Source of the DNA: Clostridiales bacterium
Lineage (GTDB): Bacteria > Bacillota > Clostridia > Oscillospirales > Oscillospiraceae
Reading direction: 5' to 3'
DNA: 64,000 bases
NCBI GenBank assembly: GCA_019423635.1
Contig: JAHZBA010000002.1
Location: forward strand, 1-64,000
The notes beneath the pieces were generated by a model, which was given only the letters and a program-made list of their open reading frames with translations, did no database searches and was not told the DNA's origin. Below are positions 14,455-22,876 of this stretch, piece after piece (the stretch's first letter is position 1; each line of letters starts with the position of its first letter). The position numbers were made by a program, and so were the translations under genes.

Positions 14455-14736
14455 CTAAAACTCGTAGTCCACCGCCACCCGGTCCTCCCGGATGGACTTG
14501 CACAGCGCGGACACCGCCTTGTGCCGGGGGTCGCTCTTATAGGCCTCCAGGGTCTCCAGGCTCTCAAACTCGCTGACCAGCACGGCGTCGTAGTTGCCCT
14601 GGCCCACATTCACGGCCACCTCACTGCGCAGCAGCGCCGGGATCACCCCCTGGAGGCCCCGCAGGCCCTCCAGGAACTCCCGCTGCTCCTTCTCCGTGCC
14701 GGGGCGGAATTTCCACATGACAATGTGCCGGATCAT
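14455..14736 (-). CDS. Stress-responsive A/B barrel (Dabb) domain protein
   Basis: 93-residue ferredoxin-like barrel protein. MIRHIVMWKFRPGTEKEQ at the start and YDAVLVSEFESLETLEAYKSDPRHKAV in residues 51-77 are typical Dabb features. These proteins are mostly of unknown function and form dimeric barrels. The ATG at 14736 follows GGAGGAAA and lies one base after the stop of the aminotransferase, so it is probably the second gene of the T-box operon. Confidence 0.85.
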   Translation of the reverse strand: MIRHIVMWKFRPGTEKEQREFLEGLRGLQGVIPALLRSEVAVNVGQGNYDAVLVSEFESLETLEAYKSDPRHKAVSALCKSIREDRVAVDYEF

Positions 14737-14737
14737 C

Positions 14738-15937
14738 TCATTTCCTCCGCTTGTTGTTATAGGCCTCGATGCCAAGGCCCAGCAGCTCCACGGACCGCTT
14801 CAGGTCCTCGGGGGCGGTCACATAGGCGATGCGGGCCATCCTCCGGCCCATCTCCGGGTCACTGTAGAAGCCCTCGCCGGGGGTAATCATCACGGTCTCG
14901 CCGTTGTGGTCGAACTCCTCCAGCAGGAAGTACTGGAGCTTTTCCACGTCGTCCACCGGCAGCGTGGCCATGAAGTAGAAGGCTCCCTCGGGGTCGGAGA
15001 ACTCCACGCCGGGCAGCTTCTTCAATGCCGTCACAATGGCCTCCCGGCGGCGGGTGTACTCCGCCAGCACAGACCTGTGGTAGTCCTCCCCCAGCTCGTT
15101 GTACAGCGCAGCGGCGCCGATCTGATCCAGCGTGGCGGCGCACAGGCGGCCCTGGCAGATCTTCATGGCCTCGTTGATCAGCGCCCGGTTCCGGGAGGTC
15201 AGGGTGCCCACCCGGGCGCCGGTGCAGGAAAAGCGCTTGGACACGGAGTCCACCACGGCGATGTTCTCCGCCGCGTCGGCAAAGGCCAGCATGGAGGAGA
15301 CCTCCCCGGAGTAGACAATCTCCCGGTACACCTCGTCGGCGATGAGGAAGAGGCCGTGCTCCTTGACGAGATCCGCCATCAGCCGGGCCTCCTCCGGGCG
15401 CAGCACCGCGCCGGTGGGGTTGCCGGGATTGGTGATGAGAATGGCACGGGTGTGCTCGTTGATCAGCGGCTCAATCAGCTCCCGGCGGGCATAGTGATAA
15501 CCGTCCGCCGCGGAGGTGGGAATGGGCCGGATCTTCGCGCCGGTGATGTTGACAAAGGTGGTGTAATTGGGGTAGAAGGGCTCCGGCACCAGAACCTCGT
15601 CCCCCTCCTCCAGGATGCAGGCCATGACGATCTCCAGGGCCTCGCTGCCGCCGAAGGTGGTCAGGATATCGTCCTGGCTCACCGCGTAGCCAAGCCCCTG
15701 ATAGTACTTTTGGGCCGCCTCGACAAACACCTCCATGCCAGGGGCCGGGGCATACTCCACCACGCCGCTGCCGAACTTGCGGATTGCCTCAAAAAAGACC
15801 GGGGGGGTCTCAATATCCGGCTGGCCGATGTTCATGTGGTGGACCCGGATTCCCCGCTCCACTGCGGCGCGCTCATAGGGATAAAACTTGCGAACAGGCG
15901 ACAGCTCGCACTTTTGAACCTTACTGGAAAATTTCAT
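14738..15937 (-). CDS. PLP-dependent class I aminotransferase, probably alanine-forming
   Basis: 399-residue fold-type I aminotransferase. It shows NIGQPDIETP at the substrate-binding start, TFGGSEALEIV (about 105), the ITNPGNPTGAVL motif (about 170), DEVYREIVY (about 205), the PLP-lysine region DSVSKRFSCTGARVG (about 240) and a C-terminal arginine in MARIAYV. It transfers amino groups between an amino acid and a 2-oxo acid. Annotation alone cannot tell aspartate from alanine specificity. The upstream T-box leader appears to carry an alanine GCC specifier, which favours an alanine-related role. The ATG at 15937 follows AAGGAG. Confidence 0.87.
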   Translation of the reverse strand: MKFSSKVQKCELSPVRKFYPYERAAVERGIRVHHMNIGQPDIETPPVFFEAIRKFGSGVVEYAPAPGMEVFVEAAQKYYQGLGYAVSQDDILTTFGGSEALEIVMACILEEGDEVLVPEPFYPNYTTFVNITGAKIRPIPTSAADGYHYARRELIEPLINEHTRAILITNPGNPTGAVLRPEEARLMADLVKEHGLFLIADEVYREIVYSGEVSSMLAFADAAENIAVVDSVSKRFSCTGARVGTLTSRNRALINEAMKICQGRLCAATLDQIGAAALYNELGEDYHRSVLAEYTRRREAIVTALKKLPGVEFSDPEGAFYFMATLPVDDVEKLQYFLLEEFDHNGETVMITPGEGFYSDPEMGRRMARIAYVTAPEDLKRSVELLGLGIEAYNNKRRK

Positions 15938-16029
15938 GGCAAACTCCTTCCGGGCCAACCGGCCCGCATGTTGTCACGATGCAATGGAGTCCTGAGCGGC
16001 GTCCCGGAAACACCGCCCGCGTACCGGAT

Positions 16030-16264
16030 AAAAAAACCGCCCCTGACCTGCGTCAGGGGCGGAGAAACTCCACGGTACCACCCTGATCTGCTCCTCCTCT
16101 CACGGAAGGGGCATCTCATGTCATCTCATAACGGGGATGGGCCGTCCCGCTCCTCGCGGGCTGCTCCAAAGTGGCTTACTTTGCGGCGTGGGCTGAGGGC
16201 TTGCACCGATCCCCTCTCGCTGAGAGCCGGTTTCACAAAGCTGGCTTTGTCATCGCGTTTATAT
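16030..16264 (-). ncRNA. T-box leader with probable alanine (GCC) specifier
   Basis: On the minus strand the leader ends in the conserved T-box AGGGTGGTACCGTGGAG (16067-16083), followed by a terminator hairpin CCGCCCCTGAC/GTCAGGGGCGG (16037-16062) and seven U. The T-box flank CAGGG can pair with CCCTG of the terminator arm, giving an antiterminator. Upstream, AGAGGGGATCGGTGCAAGCC matches the stem I distal region. The base of stem I pairs CAAAG/CTTTG twice, exposing a loop TAAGCCA in which GCC precedes AC, the usual specifier position. GCC decodes alanine. Uncharged tRNA-Ala would therefore turn on the aminotransferase-Dabb operon. Confidence 0.88.
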
Positions 16265-16270
16265 TCTCTC

Positions 16271-16298
16271 ATTATACAGACCCGCGGGGATTTGTCAA
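16271..16298 (-). promoter_or_regulatory. Sigma-A promoter of the T-box operon
   Basis: Consensus TTGACA (complement of 16293-16298) and TATAAT (complement of 16271-16276) with a 16-nt spacer on the minus strand, just upstream of the T-box leader. Confidence 0.85.
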
Positions 16299-16347
16299 GG
16301 GGGAATTTTACAGACGCTCCGCTCCGCCGCTTTCCCGCCCGTTTTCA

Positions 16348-16377
16348 TTGAAACCGCCCCGCCACCTGTGATATGAT
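16348..16377 (+). promoter_or_regulatory. Possible sigma-A promoter for the LUD gene
   Basis: TTGAAA at 16348-16353 and TATGAT at 16372-16377 with an 18-nt spacer, 35 nt before the start codon. Confidence 0.5.
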
Positions 16378-16411
16378 ATAGGCAACAGCGTTGAAAAGGA
16401 GGACCCCCCCT

Positions 16412-17017
16412 ATGGATCTGCAAAAGGTCGCAGCCGCCCTGGAGAAAAACCGCTACACCGTACACTGCTTCGAGACGAAGGAGGCCGCTGCCGACTACCT
16501 GGCGGAGTCCCTGACCGGCCTGACCATCGGCTTCGGCGACTCGGAGACGCTGGAGCAGATGGGCATGGATGCCCGCCTCTCCGCCTGCAATCAGGTGACA
16601 AACCCCAAGCGCTATACGGACAACGACGAATTCCTGGCGGCGGCGCGGAGCTGCCTGACCACCGAGGTCTTCCTCACCTCCGTCAACGCCCTGACGGAGG
16701 ACGGCGTCATCGTCAATTTGGACGGCACCGGCAACCGGGTGGCGGGCTCCTTGTTCGGGCACCGGAAGGTATATTACGTGGTCGGGCGCAACAAGATCAT
16801 GCCGGACATCCAGCAGGCCGTGTGGCGGGTGCGGAATGTGGCCGCGCCCCGGAACGCCAGCCGGTATCATCTCCGCACCCCCTGCGCCGTCAAGGGAGAC
16901 CGGTGCTACAACTGCTCCAGCCCGGAGCGCATCTGCAACGGGCTGCTGATTGAGCTGAAGAAGATGAACGACATGGACATGGAGGTCCTTTTGATCGACG
17001 AGGATCTGGGTTTTTAA
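16412..17017 (+). CDS. LUD-domain (LutC/YkgG-like) protein
   Basis: 201-residue LUD-domain protein. The segments LTGLTIGFGDSETLEQMG (residues about 34-51), FLTSVNALTEDGVIVNLDG (about 89-107) and the RVRNVAAPRNASR loop match the DUF162 group related to lactate utilisation protein C. The C-terminus carries GDRCYNCSSPERICNG, a Cys-rich segment found in stand-alone clostridial members that may bind metal. Neighbouring lutA/lutB genes are absent, so a lactate role is not supported. Two activase-related genes follow directly (1 nt gap). Confidence 0.85.
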   Translation: MDLQKVAAALEKNRYTVHCFETKEAAADYLAESLTGLTIGFGDSETLEQMGMDARLSACNQVTNPKRYTDNDEFLAAARSCLTTEVFLTSVNALTEDGVIVNLDGTGNRVAGSLFGHRKVYYVVGRNKIMPDIQQAVWRVRNVAAPRNASRYHLRTPCAVKGDRCYNCSSPERICNGLLIELKKMNDMDMEVLLIDEDLGF

Positions 17018-17018
17018 C

Positions 17019-18236
17019 GTGCCTATGAAGAATCATTCCGCCCCCCGAACGCTCCTGATCCCCGCCCTGCTGGATGACTGGTTCCCCCTGCTGCAGCACG
17101 CCTTTGCCTCCGAGGACTGGGAGCCGGTGCTGCTGACAGAGGACCGGGGGCTGGCCGATACGGGGCTGAGGTATTTTCACAACGAACTCTGCTACCCGGT
17201 GTTTCTCATCGCCGGGCAGGTACTGCAGGCCCTGGGTTCCGGGCGGTACGATCCGGCCCGCTGCGGCGTGCTCATGGGGCAGGCCGGAGACGGGTGCCGG
17301 GGCTCCTGCGGCATCCGCCTGACCCGAAAAGCGCTGGACCGGGCCGGCTATCCGGAGACGGCCCTGCTGAGCCTGAACGTCCGGGACATTGACCGCAGCA
17401 CCGGTCTGCCCATCACCCTCCCCATGATCCGCCGTGCCCTGGCCGCCGCCGTGTGGGGGGACGCCCTGGCCCTCCTCCGCAACCAGACCCGGCCCTATGA
17501 GGCCCTCCCCGGCACAGCAGAGGCCCTGTGGGCGCAGTGGATGGAGGCGCTGGGCGGTGACCTCCGCCGGGAAGCGGGTCTGACCCGCCGTCAAATCCTG
17601 TCCCGCTGCCGGGAGATGGCCGCCTCCTTCCGGGCGGTCCCCACGGTGCCCCGGCAGGTGCAGCGGGTGGCCGTGGTGGGGGAGATCTACACCAAGTACT
17701 GCCATCTGGGCAACTGGGATCTGGAGCGGTATCTGGCGGCGGAGCACTGTGAGATCGGCGTCGGCGGCCTCACCTGGTACGCCCTGTACTATATGGACAC
17801 CCACAGCCTCAAGGGCCCCGCCGTACAGCGCAGGGTCTACCGGCTTCTGGCCCGGTATCTGGCCGGCATCCAGCGGGAGCTGCTGGAGATCCTGGCGGAG
17901 GCCGGCTTCCACGCCCTGCCTCCCCTGCCGGTGCTGAAACAGCAGGCGGAGGGCTTCGCCCCCCTGCGCTGCACCGTGGCGGACGGCTGGCTCATCACCG
18001 CCGAGGCCGCCGCCTGGGCCCGTCTGGGCTACCGGAAGATCCTCTGCGTCCAGCCCTTTGCCTGCCTCCCGGGGCACATCTTCGGCAAAGGGCAGTACGC
18101 CGCCCTCCAGCGAAAACTTCCCAACGTCCGCCTGGTCAGCGTGGACTACGACGCCAGCACCGGCGAGGGCACCGTCCAGAGCCGGATTCGGATGCTGCTG
18201 GACGAGGAACTGCCGCCGCTGTGCGGCAATTTGTAA
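17019..18236 (+). CDS. Acyl-CoA dehydratase activase-related (DUF2229-type) protein, copy 1
   Basis: 405-residue protein resembling the C-terminal, uncharacterised part of large 2-hydroxyacyl-CoA dehydratase activase proteins. Visible motifs are FHNELCYPVFLIAGQVL, GQAGDGCRGSCG with a CxxxC pair (about residue 90), VVGEIYTKYCHLGNWDLERY, QPFACLPGHIFGKG and the terminal VDYDASTGEGTVQSRIRM. There is no ASKHA ATPase domain and no 4Fe-4S activase motif GxC...C. Redox or Fe-S chemistry is likely from the cysteines, but the reaction is unknown. Starts at 17019 (GTG) or 17025 (ATG) are equally plausible. Confidence 0.8.
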   Translation: MPMKNHSAPRTLLIPALLDDWFPLLQHAFASEDWEPVLLTEDRGLADTGLRYFHNELCYPVFLIAGQVLQALGSGRYDPARCGVLMGQAGDGCRGSCGIRLTRKALDRAGYPETALLSLNVRDIDRSTGLPITLPMIRRALAAAVWGDALALLRNQTRPYEALPGTAEALWAQWMEALGGDLRREAGLTRRQILSRCREMAASFRAVPTVPRQVQRVAVVGEIYTKYCHLGNWDLERYLAAEHCEIGVGGLTWYALYYMDTHSLKGPAVQRRVYRLLARYLAGIQRELLEILAEAGFHALPPLPVLKQQAEGFAPLRCTVADGWLITAEAAAWARLGYRKILCVQPFACLPGHIFGKGQYAALQRKLPNVRLVSVDYDASTGEGTVQSRIRMLLDEELPPLCGNL

Positions 18237-18291
18237 ATTCCCCTCTGCACGATCCAAAACACGCCGTATGCGGAGAAAGGAGGCGCCGGCT

Positions 18292-19488
18292 GTGGCACCG
18301 AAAACGCTGCTGATTCCCGCCCTGCTGGACGCCCACTGGCCTCTGCTCCGCTGGGTCTTCGCCTCCCGGGAGTGGGACCCCGTGGTGCTGGAGAACACCC
18401 GGGCGGAGGTGGAGGATTCCGGGCTGCGGCACAGCCATAACGATCTGTGCTACCCCTTCGTCCTCATCACCGGCCAGGTGCTCGCGGCCCTGCGGTCCGG
18501 GGACTATGACCTGGCCCGCACCGGGGTGCTGATCTCCCAGACCGGCGACGGCTGCCGGGGGTCCTGCCTGATCCGGCTGCTGCGACCGGTGCTGGACCGG
18601 GAGGGCTTCGCCCAGGTGCCCCTTTTGAGCCTGAACAGCCGGGGCATCGAGGCGGCCTCCTCCTTCCCGGTGACGCCGGGGATGGCCCCCAGGGCCCTGG
18701 CGGCGGCCTTCTGGGGAGACGCCCTGCTGCTGATGGGCGGTGCCGTCCGGCCTCTGGAGCGCCGGGCCGGAGAGACCGACGCCCTGATCCGCCGCTGGCA
18801 GGCGCGCCTCTCCCGCAATCTCTCCGCCGGCCGCGGCCTCTCCCCCGCCGCCATTCTCCGCCGCTGCCGGGAGATGGCCGCGGACTTTCGCGGCATTGAG
18901 ACGGAGGACCGGCCTGTTCAGAATGTCGCCCTGGTGGGGGACATCTACACAAAATACTGCCGCCTGGGCAACTGGGATCTGACGGCGTTCCTGGAGCGCC
19001 AGGGGTGCCGGGTGGGGATCAACGGCCTGACCTGGTACGCCCTGTACTATCTGGACAGCCACATGGAGCTGGGCCCCGCGCCCATGCGCCTGGGGGGCAA
19101 GGCGCTGGCGGCCCTGGGGGAGCCCATGCAGCGCCGCTTCGTCCGGATTCTCCAAGAGGCGGGGTTCCCCGTCCTGCCGCCTTACCGGGAGCTGAAGGCG
19201 CTGGAGAAGACCCTGGGGGACTCCGGCTGCGCCTTGGGCAGCGGCTGGCTGCTGGCGGCGGAGACCGCCGGCTGGGTGCAGGCGGGCTACCGGAAGGTCC
19301 TCAGCGGCCTGCCCTTCCAGTGCCTGCCGGGGCACATCTACGGCCGGGGCCGGTACGCCGCGCTCCAGCGGGCGCTGCCGGGAAGCCTCATTGTCGGCGT
19401 GGACTATGACGCGGGGCTCCGGGACGTGACGGTGGAGTCCCGGGTGCGGATGCTGCTGGACACGCCGCTGCAAGGTCCGGATTCCTGA
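18292..19488 (+). CDS. Acyl-CoA dehydratase activase-related (DUF2229-type) protein, copy 2
   Basis: 398-residue tandem paralogue of the preceding gene, sharing APKTLLIPALLDAHWPLL, HNDLCYPFVLITGQVL, SQTGDGCRGSC, GDIYTKYCRLGNWDL, GLTWYALYYLDSH, FQCLPGHIYGRG and VDYDAG. I chose GTG at 18292 because AAAGGAGG lies 9 nt upstream and the start then aligns with the paralogue; a more upstream ATG (18268) lacks a site. The two paralogues may form a heterodimer, as paired alpha/beta dehydratase components do. This is inference. Confidence 0.8.
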   Translation: MAPKTLLIPALLDAHWPLLRWVFASREWDPVVLENTRAEVEDSGLRHSHNDLCYPFVLITGQVLAALRSGDYDLARTGVLISQTGDGCRGSCLIRLLRPVLDREGFAQVPLLSLNSRGIEAASSFPVTPGMAPRALAAAFWGDALLLMGGAVRPLERRAGETDALIRRWQARLSRNLSAGRGLSPAAILRRCREMAADFRGIETEDRPVQNVALVGDIYTKYCRLGNWDLTAFLERQGCRVGINGLTWYALYYLDSHMELGPAPMRLGGKALAALGEPMQRRFVRILQEAGFPVLPPYRELKALEKTLGDSGCALGSGWLLAAETAGWVQAGYRKVLSGLPFQCLPGHIYGRGRYAALQRALPGSLIVGVDYDAGLRDVTVESRVRMLLDTPLQGPDS

Positions 19489-19540
19489 CCGGTACATCCC
19501 GGTGAACCGGGCGGTTTCGTACCGTGCAGTCCCCGCGGCG

Positions 19541-19574
19541 GGAGGCCGGGGAGCCATCCCCGGGCCTCTTTTTT
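19541..19574 (+). terminator. Intrinsic terminator after the LUD/activase operon
   Basis: Stem GGAGGCCGGGGA/TCCCCGGGCCTC with a short loop, followed by TTTTTTTG. Confidence 0.85.
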
Positions 19575-19604
19575 GTAAACTTTTTTCTCCTCCTCCATTT
19601 TTCT

Positions 19605-19633
19605 TTGCATTTCCCGGGCATCTGTGGTATGCT
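19605..19633 (+). promoter_or_regulatory. Sigma-A promoter of secA
   Basis: TTGCAT at 19605-19610, 17-nt spacer and TATGCT at 19628-19633, about 85 nt before the secA start. Confidence 0.65.
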
Positions 19634-19716
19634 ATCCTTGTTTTCTTATGGGTAAATTCAGGAAAAATCTTCCCTTTCTCAGGAAAGACTGAACGCGAAA
19701 GGATGTTTATAAAATC

Positions 19717-22461
19717 ATGGGTCTTTTAAAATCAATCTTCGGCGACTACAGCTCCCGGGAGCTGAAAGCCATCTATCCCCTTGTGGACAAAATCGAATCC
19801 ATGGCCGAGGAGTACAAGGCCATGACCGACGCCCAGCTCCAGGCCAAGACGGCGGAGTTCAAGGAGCGCCTTGCAAACGGCGAGACCCTGGACGACCTTC
19901 TCCCTGAGGCCTTTGCCACGGTCCGGGAGGCCGCCGACCGGGTGCTGGGGATGCGGCCCTATCGGGTACAGCTGGTGGGCGGCGTGGTCCTCCACCAGGG
20001 GCGCATTGCGGAGATGAAGACCGGCGAGGGCAAGACGCTGGTGGCCACCCTCCCCGCCTATCTCAACGCCCTGGCAGGCCGGGGCGTCCATATCGTCACC
20101 GTCAACGACTACCTGGCCAAGCGCGACAGCGAGTGGATGGGCAAGGTCCACCGCTTCCTGGGACTGAAGGTGGGCCTCATTGTCCACGGCCTCACCAGCC
20201 GTGAGCGCCAGGAGGCCTATGCCGCCGACATCACCTACGGCACCAACAACGAGATGGGCTTCGACTACCTGCGGGACAACATGTGCATCTACGCAAGCGA
20301 GCTGGTGCAGCGGGGCCACGCCTTTGCCATCGTGGACGAGGTGGACTCCATCCTCATTGACGAGGCCCGGACGCCCCTGATCATCTCCGGTCAGGGGGAG
20401 AAGTCCACCCAGCTCTATGACATGGCGGAGATGCTGGTCTCCCGCTTTAAAAAGCAGGTGGTGGTCCAGGTGGACAACAAGGAGGAAGAGGACGCGGAGA
20501 TCGACGCAGACTACGTGGTGGATGAAAAGGCCAAAACCGCCACTCTCACCGCCCGGGGCATTGCCAAGGCGGAGGAGTTCTTCCACGTGGAGAACCTGTC
20601 CGACCCGGAGAACTCCACCCTCTCCCACCACATCAACCAGGCCATCAAGGCCCACGGCACCATGCGGCGGGACGTGGACTACGTAGTCAAGGACGGCGAG
20701 GTCATCATCGTGGACGAGTTCACCGGCCGCCTCATGTTCGGCCGGCGGTACTCCAACGGCCTCCACCAAGCCATTGAGGCCAAGGAGCACGTGACCGTGG
20801 CCAGTGAGAACCGGACCCTGGCCACCATCACCTTCCAGAACTACTTCCGCCTTTACGACAAGCTCTCCGGCATGACCGGCACCGCCATGACGGAGCAGGA
20901 GGAGTTCGGCACCATCTACAACCTGGACATCGTGGAGATCCCCACCAACCGGCCCAATGCGCGCCACGACCACCACGACGTGGTGTACAAGACCGAGGCG
21001 GGCAAATTCCGGGCGGTGATTCAGCAGATCAAGGAGTGCCACGAAAAGGGCCAGCCGGTGCTGGTGGGCACCGTCTCCATTGAGAAGAACGAGCTTCTGG
21101 GCAAGCTCCTTTCCAAAGAGGGCATCCACCACAACCTCCTCAACGCCAAAAACCACGAAAAAGAGGCGGAGATCGTGGCCCAGGCGGGCAAGTTCGGCGC
21201 CGTCACCGTGGCCACCAACATGGCCGGCCGCGGCACGGACATCATGCTGGGGGGCAATGCGGAGTACCTGGCCCGGGCGGATCTGGTGAAGGCGGGCTAC
21301 AGCGAGGAGATCATTGTGGACGCCACGGGCTACGCCGAGACCGACAACCAGGAGATCCTGGAGGCGCGGAAGCTCTTTGCCGAAAAGATGGCCCAGCACA
21401 AGGCGGAGATCGCCGACGAGGCGGAGAAGGTCCGCGCCGCCGGAGGCCTCTTCATCATCGGCACGGAGCGCCACGAGTCCCGCCGGATTGACAACCAGCT
21501 CCGCGGCCGTGCCGGCCGGCAGGGGGACCCCGGCGAGACGCGGTTCTATATCTCCCTGGAGGACGACCTCATGCGTCTTTTCGGCGGAGACCGGATCACC
21601 GGCATGATGGAGCGGTTCGATCTGGACGAGGACACCCCCATTGAAAACAAGATGCTCACCAAGGCCATTGAGAACGCCCAGACCACTGTGGAGTCCCGGA
21701 ACTTCCAGTCCCGCAAGTCCGTGCTGGAGTACGACGACGTGATGAACAAGCAGCGGGAGATCATCTACGCCCAGCGCCGCCAGGTGCTGGATGGCCTGGA
21801 CATCAAGGAGACCGTGCTGAACATGATGCACACCTCCATCCGCAACCACATCTCCCTGGCCTTCGGTGAGCAGCCCCATCTGGACGCGGCGGGGCTCAAG
21901 GAGACGATGCGGGGCCTGGAGGGCACCTATTTCGCCAAGGGCGCCGTGTCCCTGGCAGGCGCGGAGGACATGGACGCCCCGGCGCTGGAGGAGCGGTGCA
22001 TTGCCGCGGCGGAGAAGACCTACGAGGCCAAAGAGGCGGAGATCACCAGTCCCATCATGCGGGAGCTGGAGCGGGTCATCATGCTGCGGGTGGTGGACGA
22101 GTACTGGATGGACCACATCGACGCCATGGACGATCTGAAGCAGGGCATCCGGTTCCAGTCCTACGGCAACAACAACCCCGTGGACGTCTACAAGCGGGAG
22201 TCCCTGGACATGTTCGATGAGATGATCTCCGCCATTCAGGACGAGACGGTCCGGCGGCTGTACTCCGTGCGGCTCAGGAAGGACGAGGAGGTCAAGCGGG
22301 AGCGTGTGGCCAAGGGCATGGTGGAAAACGTCGGCGGCGACGGAACCAAGCCCAAGAAGCAGCCGGTGAAGGTCAACAAGATCGGCCGGAACGACCCCTG
22401 TCCCTGCGGCAGCGGGCTGAAGTGGAAGAAGTGCGCCTGCGCGGAGTACCACCAAAACTAA
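19717..22461 (+). CDS. secA: Preprotein translocase ATPase SecA
   Basis: 914-residue motor that drives unfolded preproteins through SecYEG at the cytoplasmic membrane. Walker A MKTGEGKTLV (about residue 103), the VNDYLAKRDSEWM motif, the DEAD-like VDEVDSILIDEARTPLIIS, the GTDIMLGGN stretch and the helicase motif RGRAGRQGDPG (about 590-600) are visible. The C-terminus ends in the zinc-binding SEC-C motif DPCPCGSGLKWKKC, used for SecB or ribosome binding. The ATG at 19717 is preceded by GAAAGGATG. It is monocistronic, and a multi-hairpin tandem repeat follows. Confidence 0.98.
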   Translation: MGLLKSIFGDYSSRELKAIYPLVDKIESMAEEYKAMTDAQLQAKTAEFKERLANGETLDDLLPEAFATVREAADRVLGMRPYRVQLVGGVVLHQGRIAEMKTGEGKTLVATLPAYLNALAGRGVHIVTVNDYLAKRDSEWMGKVHRFLGLKVGLIVHGLTSRERQEAYAADITYGTNNEMGFDYLRDNMCIYASELVQRGHAFAIVDEVDSILIDEARTPLIISGQGEKSTQLYDMAEMLVSRFKKQVVVQVDNKEEEDAEIDADYVVDEKAKTATLTARGIAKAEEFFHVENLSDPENSTLSHHINQAIKAHGTMRRDVDYVVKDGEVIIVDEFTGRLMFGRRYSNGLHQAIEAKEHVTVASENRTLATITFQNYFRLYDKLSGMTGTAMTEQEEFGTIYNLDIVEIPTNRPNARHDHHDVVYKTEAGKFRAVIQQIKECHEKGQPVLVGTVSIEKNELLGKLLSKEGIHHNLLNAKNHEKEAEIVAQAGKFGAVTVATNMAGRGTDIMLGGNAEYLARADLVKAGYSEEIIVDATGYAETDNQEILEARKLFAEKMAQHKAEIADEAEKVRAAGGLFIIGTERHESRRIDNQLRGRAGRQGDPGETRFYISLEDDLMRLFGGDRITGMMERFDLDEDTPIENKMLTKAIENAQTTVESRNFQSRKSVLEYDDVMNKQREIIYAQRRQVLDGLDIKETVLNMMHTSIRNHISLAFGEQPHLDAAGLKETMRGLEGTYFAKGAVSLAGAEDMDAPALEERCIAAAEKTYEAKEAEITSPIMRELERVIMLRVVDEYWMDHIDAMDDLKQGIRFQSYGNNNPVDVYKRESLDMFDEMISAIQDETVRRLYSVRLRKDEEVKRERVAKGMVENVGGDGTKPKKQPVKVNKIGRNDPCPCGSGLKWKKCACAEYHQN

Positions 22462-22499
22462 GTCAAGGGGGAGCAGGCTCCCCCTTGAGAATCCCCCAC

Positions 22500-22646
22500 C
22501 ACCAGTGACGCGGCGCCACTGGTGTGTGCGCCCCAGGGGCGCACGAGTCGGGGTATTTTCGGCAGGCCCATGTCCTGCCGAAAATGATTTCATTTTATTT
22601 CTCCGCTTCTGGCGGAGAAACCAGGGGGCTGCGGCCCCCTGGACCC
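22500..22646. repeat. Multi-hairpin repeat unit, copy 1
   Basis: A 147-bp unit repeated at 22695. It contains five successive palindromes: CACCAGTG..CACTGGTG, GTGCGCCCC-AGGGGCGCAC, ATTTTCGGCAGG..CCTGCCGAAAAT, TTTCTCCGC..GCGGAGAAA and CCAGGGGGC..GCCCCCTGG. Copy 1 has a mismatch in the first stem (GCGCCACTG) where copy 2 is perfect. No coding potential; the whole 22462-22876 gap is made of these units and their spacer. Confidence 0.85.
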
Positions 22647-22694
22647 CAGAGCTGCTTTAAAGAGGGGACTTCGTCCCCCCTTTAGATTCCCCCT

Positions 22695-22841
22695 CACCAG
22701 TGACGCGGCGTCACTGGTGTGTGCGCCCCAGGGGCGCACGAGTCGGGGTATTTTCGGCAGGCGCATGTCCTGCCGAAAATGATTTCATTTTATTTCTCCG
22801 CTTCTGGCGGAGAAACCGGGGGGCTGCGGCCCCCTGGACCC
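22695..22841. repeat. Multi-hairpin repeat unit, copy 2
   Basis: Second copy at a 195-bp period, differing from copy 1 at only a few positions (for example GGCGTCACTG for GGCGCCACTG, GGCGCATG for GGCCCATG). It ends 35 bp before the pgeF start. It resembles REP/BIME-type clustered palindromes. Confidence 0.85.
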
Positions 22842-22876
22842 CCGCGGGGGTGTGAAGAAATGGAGGGAGGGTGTCC

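Noticed and set aside
22500..22841. A CRISPR array
   Set aside because: Only two long copies with internal palindromes and no spacers or cas genes; no CRISPR array was found anywhere in the window.
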